A stretch of 10,032 nucleotides of DNA, taken from contig JAGAES010000152.1 of NCBI GenBank assembly GCA_017613055.1, positions 1 to 10,032 on the forward strand. The letters run 5' to 3'. This DNA is from Lachnospiraceae bacterium (GTDB lineage: Bacteria; Bacillota_A; Clostridia; Lachnospirales; Lachnospiraceae). The position numbers were made by a program, and so were the translations under genes. Positions 1 through 8,964 of this stretch are shown here, piece after piece; the stretch's first letter is position 1; each line of letters opens with the position of its first letter. The notes beneath the pieces are model-generated. The model searched no databases. It had not been told where the DNA came from and saw nothing but the letters and a program-made list of their open reading frames with translations.

Positions 1-1173
1 CGGGCAAATGTCGTCCCAGCACTTCTCGTAAGTCTCGCGCTCGGTCTTATACATGCCGGACAGCTTGTCAGCGACCTTCTTTGCGATGTAATCGCTGATC
101 TTCTTCACGAAACCGTCGTTCTGCAGGGCGCTTCGCGACACATTTAACGGAATGTCCGGACAGTCGATGACGCCCTTCAGCAGCAGCAGGAATTCGGGAA
201 TAATTTCCTTAATATTGTCCGCCACGAACACCTGGTTGGAGAACAGCTTGACCTGCCCCTCGCCCGCGGTGAATTCGTTGCGGATCTTCGGGAAGTACAG
301 AATGCCCTTCAGATTGAACGGATAATCCATATTCAGATGAATCCAGAACAGAGGCTCCTTGTAATCGTGGAAGGTCTTGCGGTAGAATTCCTTGTACTCA
401 TCCTCCTTGCACTCGCTCGGATTATGTAAAAACAGAGGAAATACCTCGTTGACCGGCTCGGGCTTCTTCGGCTCCCCGTCCTTCTTGTCGTCATCCTTCT
501 TCTCGGCAGCCTTCTTCGCGGCCTCCTCGGCTTCCTTCTGAAGCTTCACCTCGTCCTCGAAGAAGATCGGCACCGGCATGAACGAGCAGTACTTCTCGAG
601 CACGCCCTTAATGCGGTACTCATTCGAAAACTCATAACTGTCCTCGTTCAGATAAAGCGTAATCTTCGTGCCGCGCTCCGCGTAGTCGGACTCCTCCATC
701 TGATAATCCATGCCCTCCTCGGACTCCCAGTGCACGGCCTTCGCGCCCGGCAGGTAAGAAAGCGTATCGATAGTCACCTTGTGGGCTACCATGAACGCAC
801 TGTAAAAGCCGAGACCGAAATGACCGATAATCTGGTCCTCGCTTGCTTTATCTTTATATTTCTCAAGGAAATCCGCCGCGCCCGAGAACGCAATCTGGTT
901 GATATATTCCTCCACTTCCTCCTCGGTCATGCCGATTCCGTTATCGACAAATGTGATCGTCTTCTCTTCCGGATTCGTGCGGACCGTAATCTTCCACTCG
1001 TTGTCATCCGGGAGCTCCGCTTCGCCGATCAAAGCAAGCTTTTTAAGCTTCGTTACCGCGTCACAGCCGTTCGAAATCAGCTCTCTTGCGAAGATGTCAT
1101 GGTCGGAATACAGCCACTTTTTGATAATCGGAAATATGTTTTCGGAATTAATGGATAAACTTCCCTGTTTCAT
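1..1173 (-). CDS. htpG: Molecular chaperone HtpG (Hsp90), N-terminal 391 residues, C-terminus beyond window
   Basis: Cytosolic ATP-dependent Hsp90 chaperone that helps client proteins fold during stress. The GHKL ATPase domain is clear: the IIKKWLYSDHDIFARELISN stretch near residues 16-35 carries the catalytic Glu31, followed by a DNGIGM nucleotide-binding motif and the lid glycine motif GHFGLGFYSAF. After a charged linker (about residues 212-240) the middle domain starts with EFYRKTF, PLFWIHL, DYPFNLKGILYFPK and PLNVSRSALQND. The frame is open to base 1, where it reads WDDICP, so the rest of the middle domain and the dimerisation domain lie outside. The ATG at 1173 is preceded by a strong CAGGAG ribosome binding site and is the natural N-terminus for the family. 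It has its own promoter (1241-1269) and a CIRCE operator (1277-1303), implying HrcA-controlled heat-shock induction. The Lys/Glu/Asp-rich linker is longer than in the E. coli protein. Confidence 0.97.
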   Translation of the reverse strand, partial: MKQGSLSINSENIFPIIKKWLYSDHDIFARELISNGCDAVTKLKKLALIGEAELPDDNEWKITVRTNPEEKTITFVDNGIGMTEEEVEEYINQIAFSGAADFLEKYKDKASEDQIIGHFGLGFYSAFMVAHKVTIDTLSYLPGAKAVHWESEEGMDYQMEESDYAERGTKITLYLNEDSYEFSNEYRIKGVLEKYCSFMPVPIFFEDEVKLQKEAEEAAKKAAEKKDDDKKDGEPKKPEPVNEVFPLFLHNPSECKEDEYKEFYRKTFHDYKEPLFWIHLNMDYPFNLKGILYFPKIRNEFTAGEGQVKLFSNQVFVADNIKEIIPEFLLLLKGVIDCPDIPLNVSRSALQNDGFVKKISDYIAKKVADKLSGMYKTERETYEKCWDDICP

Positions 1174-1240
1174 GTAAAATCGCACTCCTGTCTTCTGCAC
1201 CGTGAGGTGTTTTCTATGCCTTTTCTTTGGCAGCAACAAC

Positions 1241-1269
1241 AGTATAGTCTTCGTTAAGACAAATGTCAA
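1241..1269 (-). promoter_or_regulatory. Sigma-A promoter of htpG
   Basis: On the minus strand a perfect -35 box TTGACA (1269-1264) is followed after exactly 17 bp by TATACT (1246-1241), one base from the consensus -10. The predicted transcription start is near 1234, giving a leader of about 60 nt before the ATG at 1173. The CIRCE operator ends only 7 bp upstream of the -35 box. The near-consensus promoter suggests strong transcription whenever HrcA is not bound. Confidence 0.9.
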
Positions 1270-1276
1270 TACAAAA

Positions 1277-1303
1277 TTAGCACTCGGAGTGTCTGAGTGC
1301 TAA
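1277..1303. promoter_or_regulatory. CIRCE operator (HrcA binding site)
   Basis: The sequence is a perfect match to the CIRCE consensus: TTAGCACTC, nine-base spacer, GAGTGCTAA, with all nine bases of each arm complementary. HrcA repressor binds CIRCE as a dimer and represses chaperone genes, classically hrcA-grpE-dnaK and groESL. Here the operator lies immediately upstream of the htpG -35 box and 18 bp after the stop codon of the TraX-like gene. The same inverted repeat, followed on the minus strand by a short T-run, could also act as a weak terminator for the upstream operon. Confidence 0.97.
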
Positions 1304-1321
1304 TAATCGTCTCATTTTGCG

Positions 1322-2350
1322 TTAATTCGGGGTATGCGTCTGTGCGTAGAGGAACATTCCGAGCATCACGAGGCAGGAAATCGTGACTGCGTAGGCGATA
1401 TAAAAACCGTATTTCAGGTACGGCCGCTTTTCCTTGCTGTAGCCGAGCGAACCGTCGTACAGGACGATGAGAATCGCCGGCAGCGAAGCGCCGATTGCGT
1501 AGAACAGCTTGCCGGTTTCCGGACCCGACGTGATTCCGTACATCAACCCGAGGAATCCGGTCATCAGCGCCGCAACTTCTTTCCGCTCGCGCATCAGTAC
1601 GAAGGCGAACACAAGCATCAGCGCAAGCAGCGGGGCCTCCAACAGCTTGTACATCTGCATCGCGACACCGAACACGATGCCGAAGACGAGAATCATCACA
1701 ATCGTTACGCCGAGGCCGAAGGTACTCGCCATGGATTTCGCGCCTTTTCGAAAGAGGCGGTTTACCGAATCCACAAGCCAAATAAAAAGCAATGCGAACA
1801 GGAGCGTGAACAGGTAATTTAACAGCGGCACCTCACGGAACTTAAAAAGGAATTCCGCCTGCTCCGCTTCCGTCATCTCGCTGAAGTTATCTCTTAAATT
1901 CTGATTGCGGACGTTATCGAACGTAATCAGAATAAGCATCGGAATCTGTGCGAGAAATCCCCACAGGAGAAGTCTTCCCGTGTAACGCGCGCGGCTTGCG
2001 GTATGGTAATAACCTTCCGTCAGGAGGAATACCGCAATCGGAAGTCCGGCGATGCCGACGCCTCGTAACACCTCTCGTCCGGTCGTATTAGGATCAAAGA
2101 AAACGATTGCGGCGATGCCGGCTGCCGTTGTGAACAAAAGAATAATCTTCATCATCAGTGCGTTCACGGTGAAACGGGGCGGCTTTTTCTCAGGCGTTAC
2201 AACCGTTTCAACTTTATTCCGCTGCTTTTTCACCGCGTCGCGGGACAGCTTCTTCGAGGCTGCTTCGGGAGGGTTCTTTTGTGCGGCATTCGGATCAGCC
2301 GTTTTCTTCCGAAGCTTTTTCTTTCTTTCGCTTAGGTTTTGCTTTGTCAT
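1322..2350 (-). CDS. TraX-family multi-spanning membrane protein with a basic cytoplasmic head
   Basis: An integral membrane protein of 342 residues. The first 55 or so residues are hydrophilic and very rich in Lys/Arg (SERKKKLRKK), with no signal peptide. About eight to nine hydrophobic segments follow. The stretches AVFLLTEGYYHT, RYTGRLLLWGFLAQIP and, near the C-terminus, YLKYGFYIAY resemble the TraX family, named after the F-plasmid protein that acetylates pilin; chromosomal relatives in Firmicutes have no settled function. Two motifs I remember from the family, an Asp-His pair after the first hydrophobic segment and YPxH near the end, are absent (the latter reads YAVT), so any acyltransferase activity is doubtful. 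I chose ATG 2350, preceded by GTGAGGAAAGAC with a GAGG ribosome binding site; a GTG four codons upstream is possible but would use that site as coding sequence. The gene overlaps the end of the GH13 gene by 56 bp, implying translational coupling. Confidence 0.72.
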   Translation of the reverse strand: MTKQNLSERKKKLRKKTADPNAAQKNPPEAASKKLSRDAVKKQRNKVETVVTPEKKPPRFTVNALMMKIILLFTTAAGIAAIVFFDPNTTGREVLRGVGIAGLPIAVFLLTEGYYHTASRARYTGRLLLWGFLAQIPMLILITFDNVRNQNLRDNFSEMTEAEQAEFLFKFREVPLLNYLFTLLFALLFIWLVDSVNRLFRKGAKSMASTFGLGVTIVMILVFGIVFGVAMQMYKLLEAPLLALMLVFAFVLMRERKEVAALMTGFLGLMYGITSGPETGKLFYAIGASLPAILIVLYDGSLGYSKEKRPYLKYGFYIAYAVTISCLVMLGMFLYAQTHTPN

Positions 2351-4271
2351 GTCTTTCCTCACTTTGAAGCACCGCTATGGTCCGCGGCGGAATGGAGAGT
2401 CTTGTGTCAACGGGCATGGGCGTAAGCGCCGGATCGGTGGACAGAATCAGTTTCCATCCCCTGTTTCCGGACAGAAGCGGGATATCAAACACCTGCTCCT
2501 CCCAATGCATATTGAAAATCAGATAGAACGAGTCGTCCTGCTCCGTACGGTTCCGTACGGCAAATTCGCCGCCGAGAAGGATTCCGATGCTCCGGTTATA
2601 AGGGCTCTCGTCCGGTCTCCAGGCAGCCTTGCTGTGAACGGATACGTCCGGATGTCCGCACGACAGATAATCGGTCCCGCGGAGCGGCAACGGGTTATGA
2701 AGCACCGGATGCGCGGCACGGAGCGCGGCAATCTCCCGGACGAACGCGGTCAGTTCCGAGGACTTCCTCGCGTCCTTCCACGTTACCCATCCGATCGGGT
2801 TATCCTGGCAGTAGGCATTGTTGTTGCCGTCCTGCGTATTGCCGATTTCGTCGCCCGCAAGAAGCATCGGCACGCCCTGCGACAGGAACATCGAAAGAAG
2901 CGCGTTCTTCTTCATCTTAAGCCTCAGGTCGCGGATCCGCTTCCTCCGGTCCGGTCCTTCGCTTCCGCAGTTCCAGCTGTAGTTGTAGTCGCTGCCGTCG
3001 CGGCCGTTCTCGCCGTTCTTCTCGTTATGCTTCACATCGTATGTGTAAAGGTCGTTAAGCGTAAAGCCGTTATGGTCGGTAATGTAGTTGATTACCGCAG
3101 CGCGGTCGGGATGCCGCATTACACGTCCGGCATATACGCCTGCCATCCCTTCATCGCCCTTTAAAAACTTCCTCGCGTCGGTCCGGTATGCGTCGTTGAA
3201 TTCCGCAAGCGTGACCATGGTCGGCACGCGGTCCTTCGGATAAATGGCAGAGGTGTCCCAGCCGCTTCCGAGAAGCTTCGTTCCGGACAGATACGGGTCT
3301 CCCGCAAGCAGCAGCGGGTCGGTCTGTTCGAGATTGACACGGAAACCGTCCACATGGTATTCCTTCACCCAGAAACGGAGGGCGTCCACAAGCATGCATC
3401 GGTTCGTCCCGACGGGGATATTCATCTCCATGAGCACTTCGATGCCGCGCTCATGCAGTTTCTTTACCATCGTTTTGAATTCGGCGTCCGCGCGCTCCGG
3501 TACGGAAGCATAGGAAGCCTTCGGGGCGAACAGGAAATAATGGTCCGTATAGCCCCAGAAATTCACCCGGTAATGCTGCTCCTCGGTCTCAAGAGCATCC
3601 TCCTTTTCGGTGATTTCTTCGTTTATTTTGTATGTACTACTCCTGTAGAATCCTGTCGAGTAAAAGTTCGGGATATCCTCGCTGATCTCCGGCTCTTCAA
3701 TCTCGTTGAACTCGGTGCACGGCATCAGCAATACCGCGTTCACGCCGAGTTCCTTCAGATAGTCTGCCTTCTCGGAAACGCCTAGGTAGGTGCCCTTATG
3801 CGTCACATTTGCCGCCATGGTAAAGCCGCGGACATGCAGCTTATAAAGCACCATGTCGGAATACGGAACCGACGGATGCCGGTCGCCCTGCCACGAAAAC
3901 TCATGGAACCTGATCGGCGAACGAAGCGCCGCGCGTTCCTTCTTTGAAAGCTTCTTTCCGAAGCTGCCGCGGCCGAGCACCAGTTTCGCATACGGGTCTA
4001 AGAACCGCTCGCCCTTTGCTTCATAAAGGTACGTGCGGCCTTTCGCGGCGTCCGCAACCTGCACCGAGAAGATATCGCCGTAGCGGTCCTCTTCGCCGAG
4101 GCAGACACTGTAAAGCGGCGTCTTCGCGCTGCCGTCATATACGTGAAGCGTCACTTCGCTTACGCCGGGAAGCGCCACGGCATAATTCACCGTGCGCCCT
4201 GTAACGGTCGCGCCGAGCACGGACGGGTCGCCTTCCGAAACGCTTATGTTGTAGTCACCCAATACTTTCAT
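2295..4271 (-). CDS. GlgX/isoamylase-like GH13 protein lacking catalytic residues (probable pseudoenzyme)
   Basis: A 658-residue relative of glycogen debranching enzymes (GlgX, isoamylase, pullulanase type). Residues 1-115 look like a CBM48-type beta domain; the barrel starts near 135 with VLYKLHVRGFT and a C-terminal beta domain ends near 635, before a tail very rich in Lys and Glu. Family hallmarks remain: NFWGY, DHNGFTLNDL, KHNEKNGENGRDG, YNYSWNCG and QGVPMLLAGDEIGNTQDGNN. The catalytic positions do not. Region II reads GFRVNL with Asn313 for the nucleophile Asp; the region III equivalent reads KLLGSGWD instead of KLIAEPWD, so the acid Glu is about Ser336; region IV reads DHNG with Asn401 for Asp. 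Region I reads MEMNIPV, losing the usual Asn-His. Loops between regions I and III are much shorter than in E. coli GlgX. The frame is intact, so this is not a decayed gene. A role as a glycogen-binding or regulatory protein is inferred. The ATG has an AGAGGA site overlapping the stop of the upstream gene. Confidence 0.9.
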   Translation of the reverse strand: MKVLGDYNISVSEGDPSVLGATVTGRTVNYAVALPGVSEVTLHVYDGSAKTPLYSVCLGEEDRYGDIFSVQVADAAKGRTYLYEAKGERFLDPYAKLVLGRGSFGKKLSKKERAALRSPIRFHEFSWQGDRHPSVPYSDMVLYKLHVRGFTMAANVTHKGTYLGVSEKADYLKELGVNAVLLMPCTEFNEIEEPEISEDIPNFYSTGFYRSSTYKINEEITEKEDALETEEQHYRVNFWGYTDHYFLFAPKASYASVPERADAEFKTMVKKLHERGIEVLMEMNIPVGTNRCMLVDALRFWVKEYHVDGFRVNLEQTDPLLLAGDPYLSGTKLLGSGWDTSAIYPKDRVPTMVTLAEFNDAYRTDARKFLKGDEGMAGVYAGRVMRHPDRAAVINYITDHNGFTLNDLYTYDVKHNEKNGENGRDGSDYNYSWNCGSEGPDRRKRIRDLRLKMKKNALLSMFLSQGVPMLLAGDEIGNTQDGNNNAYCQDNPIGWVTWKDARKSSELTAFVREIAALRAAHPVLHNPLPLRGTDYLSCGHPDVSVHSKAAWRPDESPYNRSIGILLGGEFAVRNRTEQDDSFYLIFNMHWEEQVFDIPLLSGNRGWKLILSTDPALTPMPVDTRLSIPPRTIAVLQSEERHDKAKPKRKKEKASEENG

Positions 4272-4279
4272 GTATTCCT

Positions 4280-5914
<1,635 letters not shown>

Positions 5915-5940
5915 AAAACTCTCCTGCTTATTTCATAACC

Positions 5941-5973
5941 GGGCGGGGCACATGCGCGCACATGCCCCGTCCC
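5941..5973 (-). terminator. GC-rich hairpin between glnN and the ABC-F gene (weak terminator or mRNA stability element)
   Basis: Starting 11 bases after the glnN stop codon the minus strand can fold into a long hairpin: GGG, a bulged A, then CGGGGCA pairing with TGCCCCG and CCC, continued inward through two G-U wobbles to the self-complementary TGCGCGCA. The stem is very stable, but the bases after it (GGTTATGAAATAAG) contain no T-run, so it does not look like an efficient intrinsic terminator. It ends about 14 bases before the ABC-F ribosome binding site. It may protect the 3' end of the upstream message or lower downstream expression. Confidence 0.5.
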
Positions 5974-5983
5974 ATTTGATTTC

Positions 5984-8089
5984 CTAAATTTCGTACAGCA
6001 TCTCGCCGTAGGTCGGTACCGGCCACAGGCTGTGGTCCACGATCGTCTCGAGCTCGTCAATCGGCTTACGGAGCTTCGCCATAATCGGGAATACGTTCTC
6101 GTGGAAGAAAATTGCCATCTCGGGACCTTCCGGCTTGAGCGCAGCTTCCTCGTCGGCCTTCTTCAGTTCGTTGAGCGCCGTCTGTGCCTCCTTAAGCAGC
6201 TTGGACGTCTTCATCAGCAGGTCTTCCTGTACGCAGATGTCGGCATCGGGACATGCGCTCTTCACTTCGTTGATTGACGTTGCGAGCTCGGTGACAAATG
6301 TGATGACCGCCGGGATAAACTTCGTCGCCGCCATCGAAATCATCGTTCTCGCCTCGATATTAATTTCCTTTGCGTAAATCTCGTAATAAATCTCTGCACG
6401 GCTCCGAAGTTCCGCTTCCGTCAGAACGTTCTGTCTTGCGAATACTTCAATTGCCTTCTCGTTTGTAAGCGCGGGAATCGCGTCTACCATGGAACGTAGA
6501 TTCGGCAGTCCTCTGCGCGCAGCTTCCTCAACCCACTCGGGCGCATAGCCGTTGCCGTTGAAGATAATCCGCTCATGCTCCGCAAGGGAGTCTTTAATCA
6601 GGTTATGAACCGCCTGGTCGACGTCGGGCGCCTTCTCAAGGATGTCCGCAAACTTCTGCAGCGTATCCGCCACAATCGTATTCAGAACGGTGTTCGCGTC
6701 CGCAATCGACATCGAAGAACCTACCGAACGGAACTCGAATTTGTTGCCGGTAAATGCGAACGGGCTTGTCCGGTTCCGGTCGGTCGCGTCACGCCCGATG
6801 GACGGAAGCGTCGAAACGCCGGTATACAGTCTTCCGACCTTCTTAAGGCGCGCTGCCTCACCGGTTTCGATGAGTTGCGTCACCACATCGTCAAGCTGCT
6901 CGCCGAGGAATACGGAGATAATTGCCGGCGGCGCTTCGTTGCCGCCGAGACGGTAATCATTTCCGGGATTTGCGGCGGAAAGACGAAGGAGGTCCGCGTG
7001 CGTGTCAACCGCCTCGAGAACCGCTGCAAGGAACAGAAGGAACTGAATGTTCTCATTCGGTGTCTTGCCGGGGTTCAGAAGATTCTTTCCGGTATCGGTC
7101 ACAAGCGACCAGTTGTTATGCTTTCCGGATCCGTTCACGCCGGCAAACGGCTTCTCATGCAGGAGGCACTCAAGACCGTGGCGCTTTGCCACCTTCTTCA
7201 TGCACTCCATAATCAGCTGGTTGTGGTCGGTCGCGATGTTCGCGGACGTATAAATCGGCGCGAGCTCGTGCTGTGCGGGCGCCGCCTCGTTGTGCTGCGT
7301 CTTTGCGTAGATGCCGAGCTTCCAGAGTTCGCGGTTCAACTCTTTCATAAAGGACGCAACGCGCTCCTTCAGGCTTCCGAAGTAGTGGTCGTCCATCTCC
7401 TGTCCTTTCGGCGGACGTGCGCCGAAGAGCGTGCTTCCGGTGAAGATCAGATCCTCACGCTCCATATAGGACTTGTGGTCCACAAGGAAATACTCCTGCT
7501 CCGCTCCGACCGAGCAGTCCACTTTCTTGACGTCGTTCTGTCCGAACAGGTGCACAATCCGGACCGCCTGCTTGCTGACCGCCTCCATCGAACGGAGAAG
7601 CGGCGTCTTCATGTCGAGTGCTTCGCCGGTATACGAACAGAAAGCCGTCGGGATGCAGAGCGTAACGCCTGCGGCATCTTCCCGGAGGAATGCCGGGGAT
7701 GTGCAGTCCCATGCCGTGTAACCGCGTGCTTCGAACGTCGCGCGGAGTCCGCCGCTCGGGAACGAGGAAGCGTCCGGCTCGCCCTTAATCAGCTCTTTGC
7801 CGGAGAATTCCATCAATACCTTTCCGCCCGGAGCCGGCGTAATAAAGGAGTCATGCTTTTCGGCCGTGATGCCGGTAAGAGGCTGGAACCAATGCGTGTA
7901 GTGCGTCGCGCCGCGCTCAATCGCCCACTCCTTCATTGCTCCCGCAATGATGTCGGCAACGTCGCGTCCTAAAGGCTCGCCGTCCTCCATCGCTTTCTTC
8001 CATGCAAGGAAGGCCTCCTCGGGAAGCCGCTCCTTCATCACGGTCTCATTAAAAACATCCATTCCGAAGATTTCCGTTAAACGTTCCAT
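5984..8089 (-). CDS. glnN: Type III glutamine synthetase
   Basis: Makes glutamine from glutamate, ammonia and ATP in the cytosol, the main entry of ammonia into metabolism. The 701-residue length matches the GSIII family (about 700), far longer than GSI (about 470). Conserved GSIII sequence includes [11 protein letters not shown] (191-201, metal-binding glutamates), [10 protein letters not shown] (266-275), [16 protein letters not shown] (312-327, glutamate/ATP site), [10 protein letters not shown] (381-390) and [18 protein letters not shown] (437-454). All the expected active-site motifs appear intact. The start ATG is preceded by CAGGAG at a normal distance, 29 bp after the MscS gene, and no obvious promoter lies in that gap, so it is probably read from upstream. 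GSIII is typical of Bacteroidetes, cyanobacteria and some Clostridia such as Butyrivibrio. No glnR or PII gene and no nitrogen operator were seen nearby. Confidence 0.97.
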   Translation of the reverse strand: MERLTEIFGMDVFNETVMKERLPEEAFLAWKKAMEDGEPLGRDVADIIAGAMKEWAIERGATHYTHWFQPLTGITAEKHDSFITPAPGGKVLMEFSGKELIKGEPDASSFPSGGLRATFEARGYTAWDCTSPAFLREDAAGVTLCIPTAFCSYTGEALDMKTPLLRSMEAVSKQAVRIVHLFGQNDVKKVDCSVGAEQEYFLVDHKSYMEREDLIFTGSTLFGARPPKGQEMDDHYFGSLKERVASFMKELNRELWKLGIYAKTQHNEAAPAQHELAPIYTSANIATDHNQLIMECMKKVAKRHGLECLLHEKPFAGVNGSGKHNNWSLVTDTGKNLLNPGKTPNENIQFLLFLAAVLEAVDTHADLLRLSAANPGNDYRLGGNEAPPAIISVFLGEQLDDVVTQLIETGEAARLKKVGRLYTGVSTLPSIGRDATDRNRTSPFAFTGNKFEFRSVGSSMSIADANTVLNTIVADTLQKFADILEKAPDVDQAVHNLIKDSLAEHERIIFNGNGYAPEWVEEAARRGLPNLRSMVDAIPALTNEKAIEVFARQNVLTEAELRSRAEIYYEIYAKEINIEARTMISMAATKFIPAVITFVTELATSINEVKSACPDADICVQEDLLMKTSKLLKEAQTALNELKKADEEAALKPEGPEMAIFFHENVFPIMAKLRKPIDELETIVDHSLWPVPTYGEMLYEI

Positions 8090-8118
8090 AATGGCTCCTG
8101 TCTTCTCATGTAGTTATG

Positions 8119-8955
8119 TCATTTCGCGTCGGGATTCTTAATCGAAACATCCACCTGCCGGAACGGAATCGTGAATCCGTTCTCAAGGATGCCGTACCGG
8201 ATGCTCTCCTGCATCTCGAAAAAGCACGGCCAGTAATTCTCTTTCTTCACCCAGAACCGGAACAGGATGTTGATGCTGTCCTCCCCGAATTCCTTCGTGT
8301 AAACCTCGACGGTTTTATCCTTTAATATCCGCTCGTCCTTCTCGGTAAGCGAAAGAAGCATCTTCCGTACTTCGCGGATATCATCTTCGTACGAAACCGG
8401 AACGACGATGTCCACTCTCCGTTCGGGCTCCGCGGAAACATTTACGAGATTCGAGTTGCTCAGGTTTCCGTTCGGAAGAATGACCGTCCGGTTGTCGGGC
8501 GTCGTCAGTTTCGTATAGCAGATGCCGATGTGACGGACCGTTCCTTCAAGCGTTCCCGCAACGATGTAATCGCCGATGGAGAACGGCTTATTTACAAGCA
8601 GCAGCACGCCGCCCGCAAGGTTTGAAAGGCTTCCCTGAAGCGCAAGGCCGATGGCAAGCCCGGCAGAGCCGAGCACCGTCACAAGCGATGCGGTCGAGAA
8701 CCCGAGATACTCCACAATCGCAAAAATCAGAACGAGGTTCAAAAGCACGCCCGCCACGCTCTGCAGAAAACCGGACACCGCCGGCTCAAGCCGCGGCGTA
8801 ACGGCCTTTACAATCACCTTTTTGACCCAGCTGATGATCTTCCTTCCGATCAGGAACATCACAACCGCGACAATCAGTTTCATCACGAACGGCCAAAGCA
8901 CCGCGGCCGCTTCGCTGATATCGCCCTCCTGAAGGGCTTCGATAAACTTTACCAT
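8119..8955 (-). CDS. mscS: Small-conductance mechanosensitive channel, MscS family
   Basis: An inner-membrane channel that opens under membrane tension and releases solutes during hypo-osmotic shock. At 278 residues it is close to E. coli MscS (286). Three hydrophobic segments lie at about 21-44, 60-84 and 89-122. The third has the Gly/Ala-rich pore helix GSAGLAIGLALQGSLSNLAG, then VLLLVNKPFSIGDYI, closely matching the pore-lining and cap sequence of MscS. The cytoplasmic vestibule follows with VILPNGNLSNSNLVN and a C-terminal alpha/beta domain ending in FRQVDVSIK. The ATG at 8955 has a GAGG site that begins right after the glgB stop codon, nine bases upstream, so translation is likely coupled to glgB. 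Its position between glycogen and glutamine synthetase genes may link osmotic release to solute storage, but this is inference. Confidence 0.95.
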   Translation of the reverse strand: MVKFIEALQEGDISEAAAVLWPFVMKLIVAVVMFLIGRKIISWVKKVIVKAVTPRLEPAVSGFLQSVAGVLLNLVLIFAIVEYLGFSTASLVTVLGSAGLAIGLALQGSLSNLAGGVLLLVNKPFSIGDYIVAGTLEGTVRHIGICYTKLTTPDNRTVILPNGNLSNSNLVNVSAEPERRVDIVVPVSYEDDIREVRKMLLSLTEKDERILKDKTVEVYTKEFGEDSINILFRFWVKKENYWPCFFEMQESIRYGILENGFTIPFRQVDVSIKNPDAK

Positions 8956-8964
8956 GAGGACCTC

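Noticed and set aside
1174..1240. Possible RNA thermometer in the htpG leader, with small stems at 1217-1232 (TGCC/GGCA) and 1198-1209 (CACC/GGTG)
   Set aside because: The stems are only 4 bp and do not cover the ribosome binding site; CIRCE already explains heat regulation.
2351..2362. GTG start four codons upstream for the TraX-like protein
   Set aside because: The GTGAGGAAAGAC stretch contains the GAGG ribosome binding site that fits ATG 2350 with a six-base spacing, so the ATG is the better start.
2052..3164. A 370-codon plus-strand open frame spanning the TraX-like and GH13 genes
   Set aside because: It crosses two well-supported minus-strand genes and its overlap, and the product has low-complexity Phe and Val runs mirroring Lys-rich and Asn/Asp-rich codons on the other strand.
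2295..4271. Reading the GH13 gene as a pseudogene
   Set aside because: There is no stop or frameshift, conserved flanking motifs are kept, and start and stop are tightly coupled with neighbours, so a maintained pseudoenzyme fits better.
6575..7972. A 465-codon open frame on the plus strand opposite the glutamine synthetase gene
   Set aside because: It lies wholly antisense to a clear GSIII gene, its product resembles no family I know and is Arg/Val/Leu-rich in the way expected from the complement of a GC-rich third position, and I see no convincing ribosome binding site.
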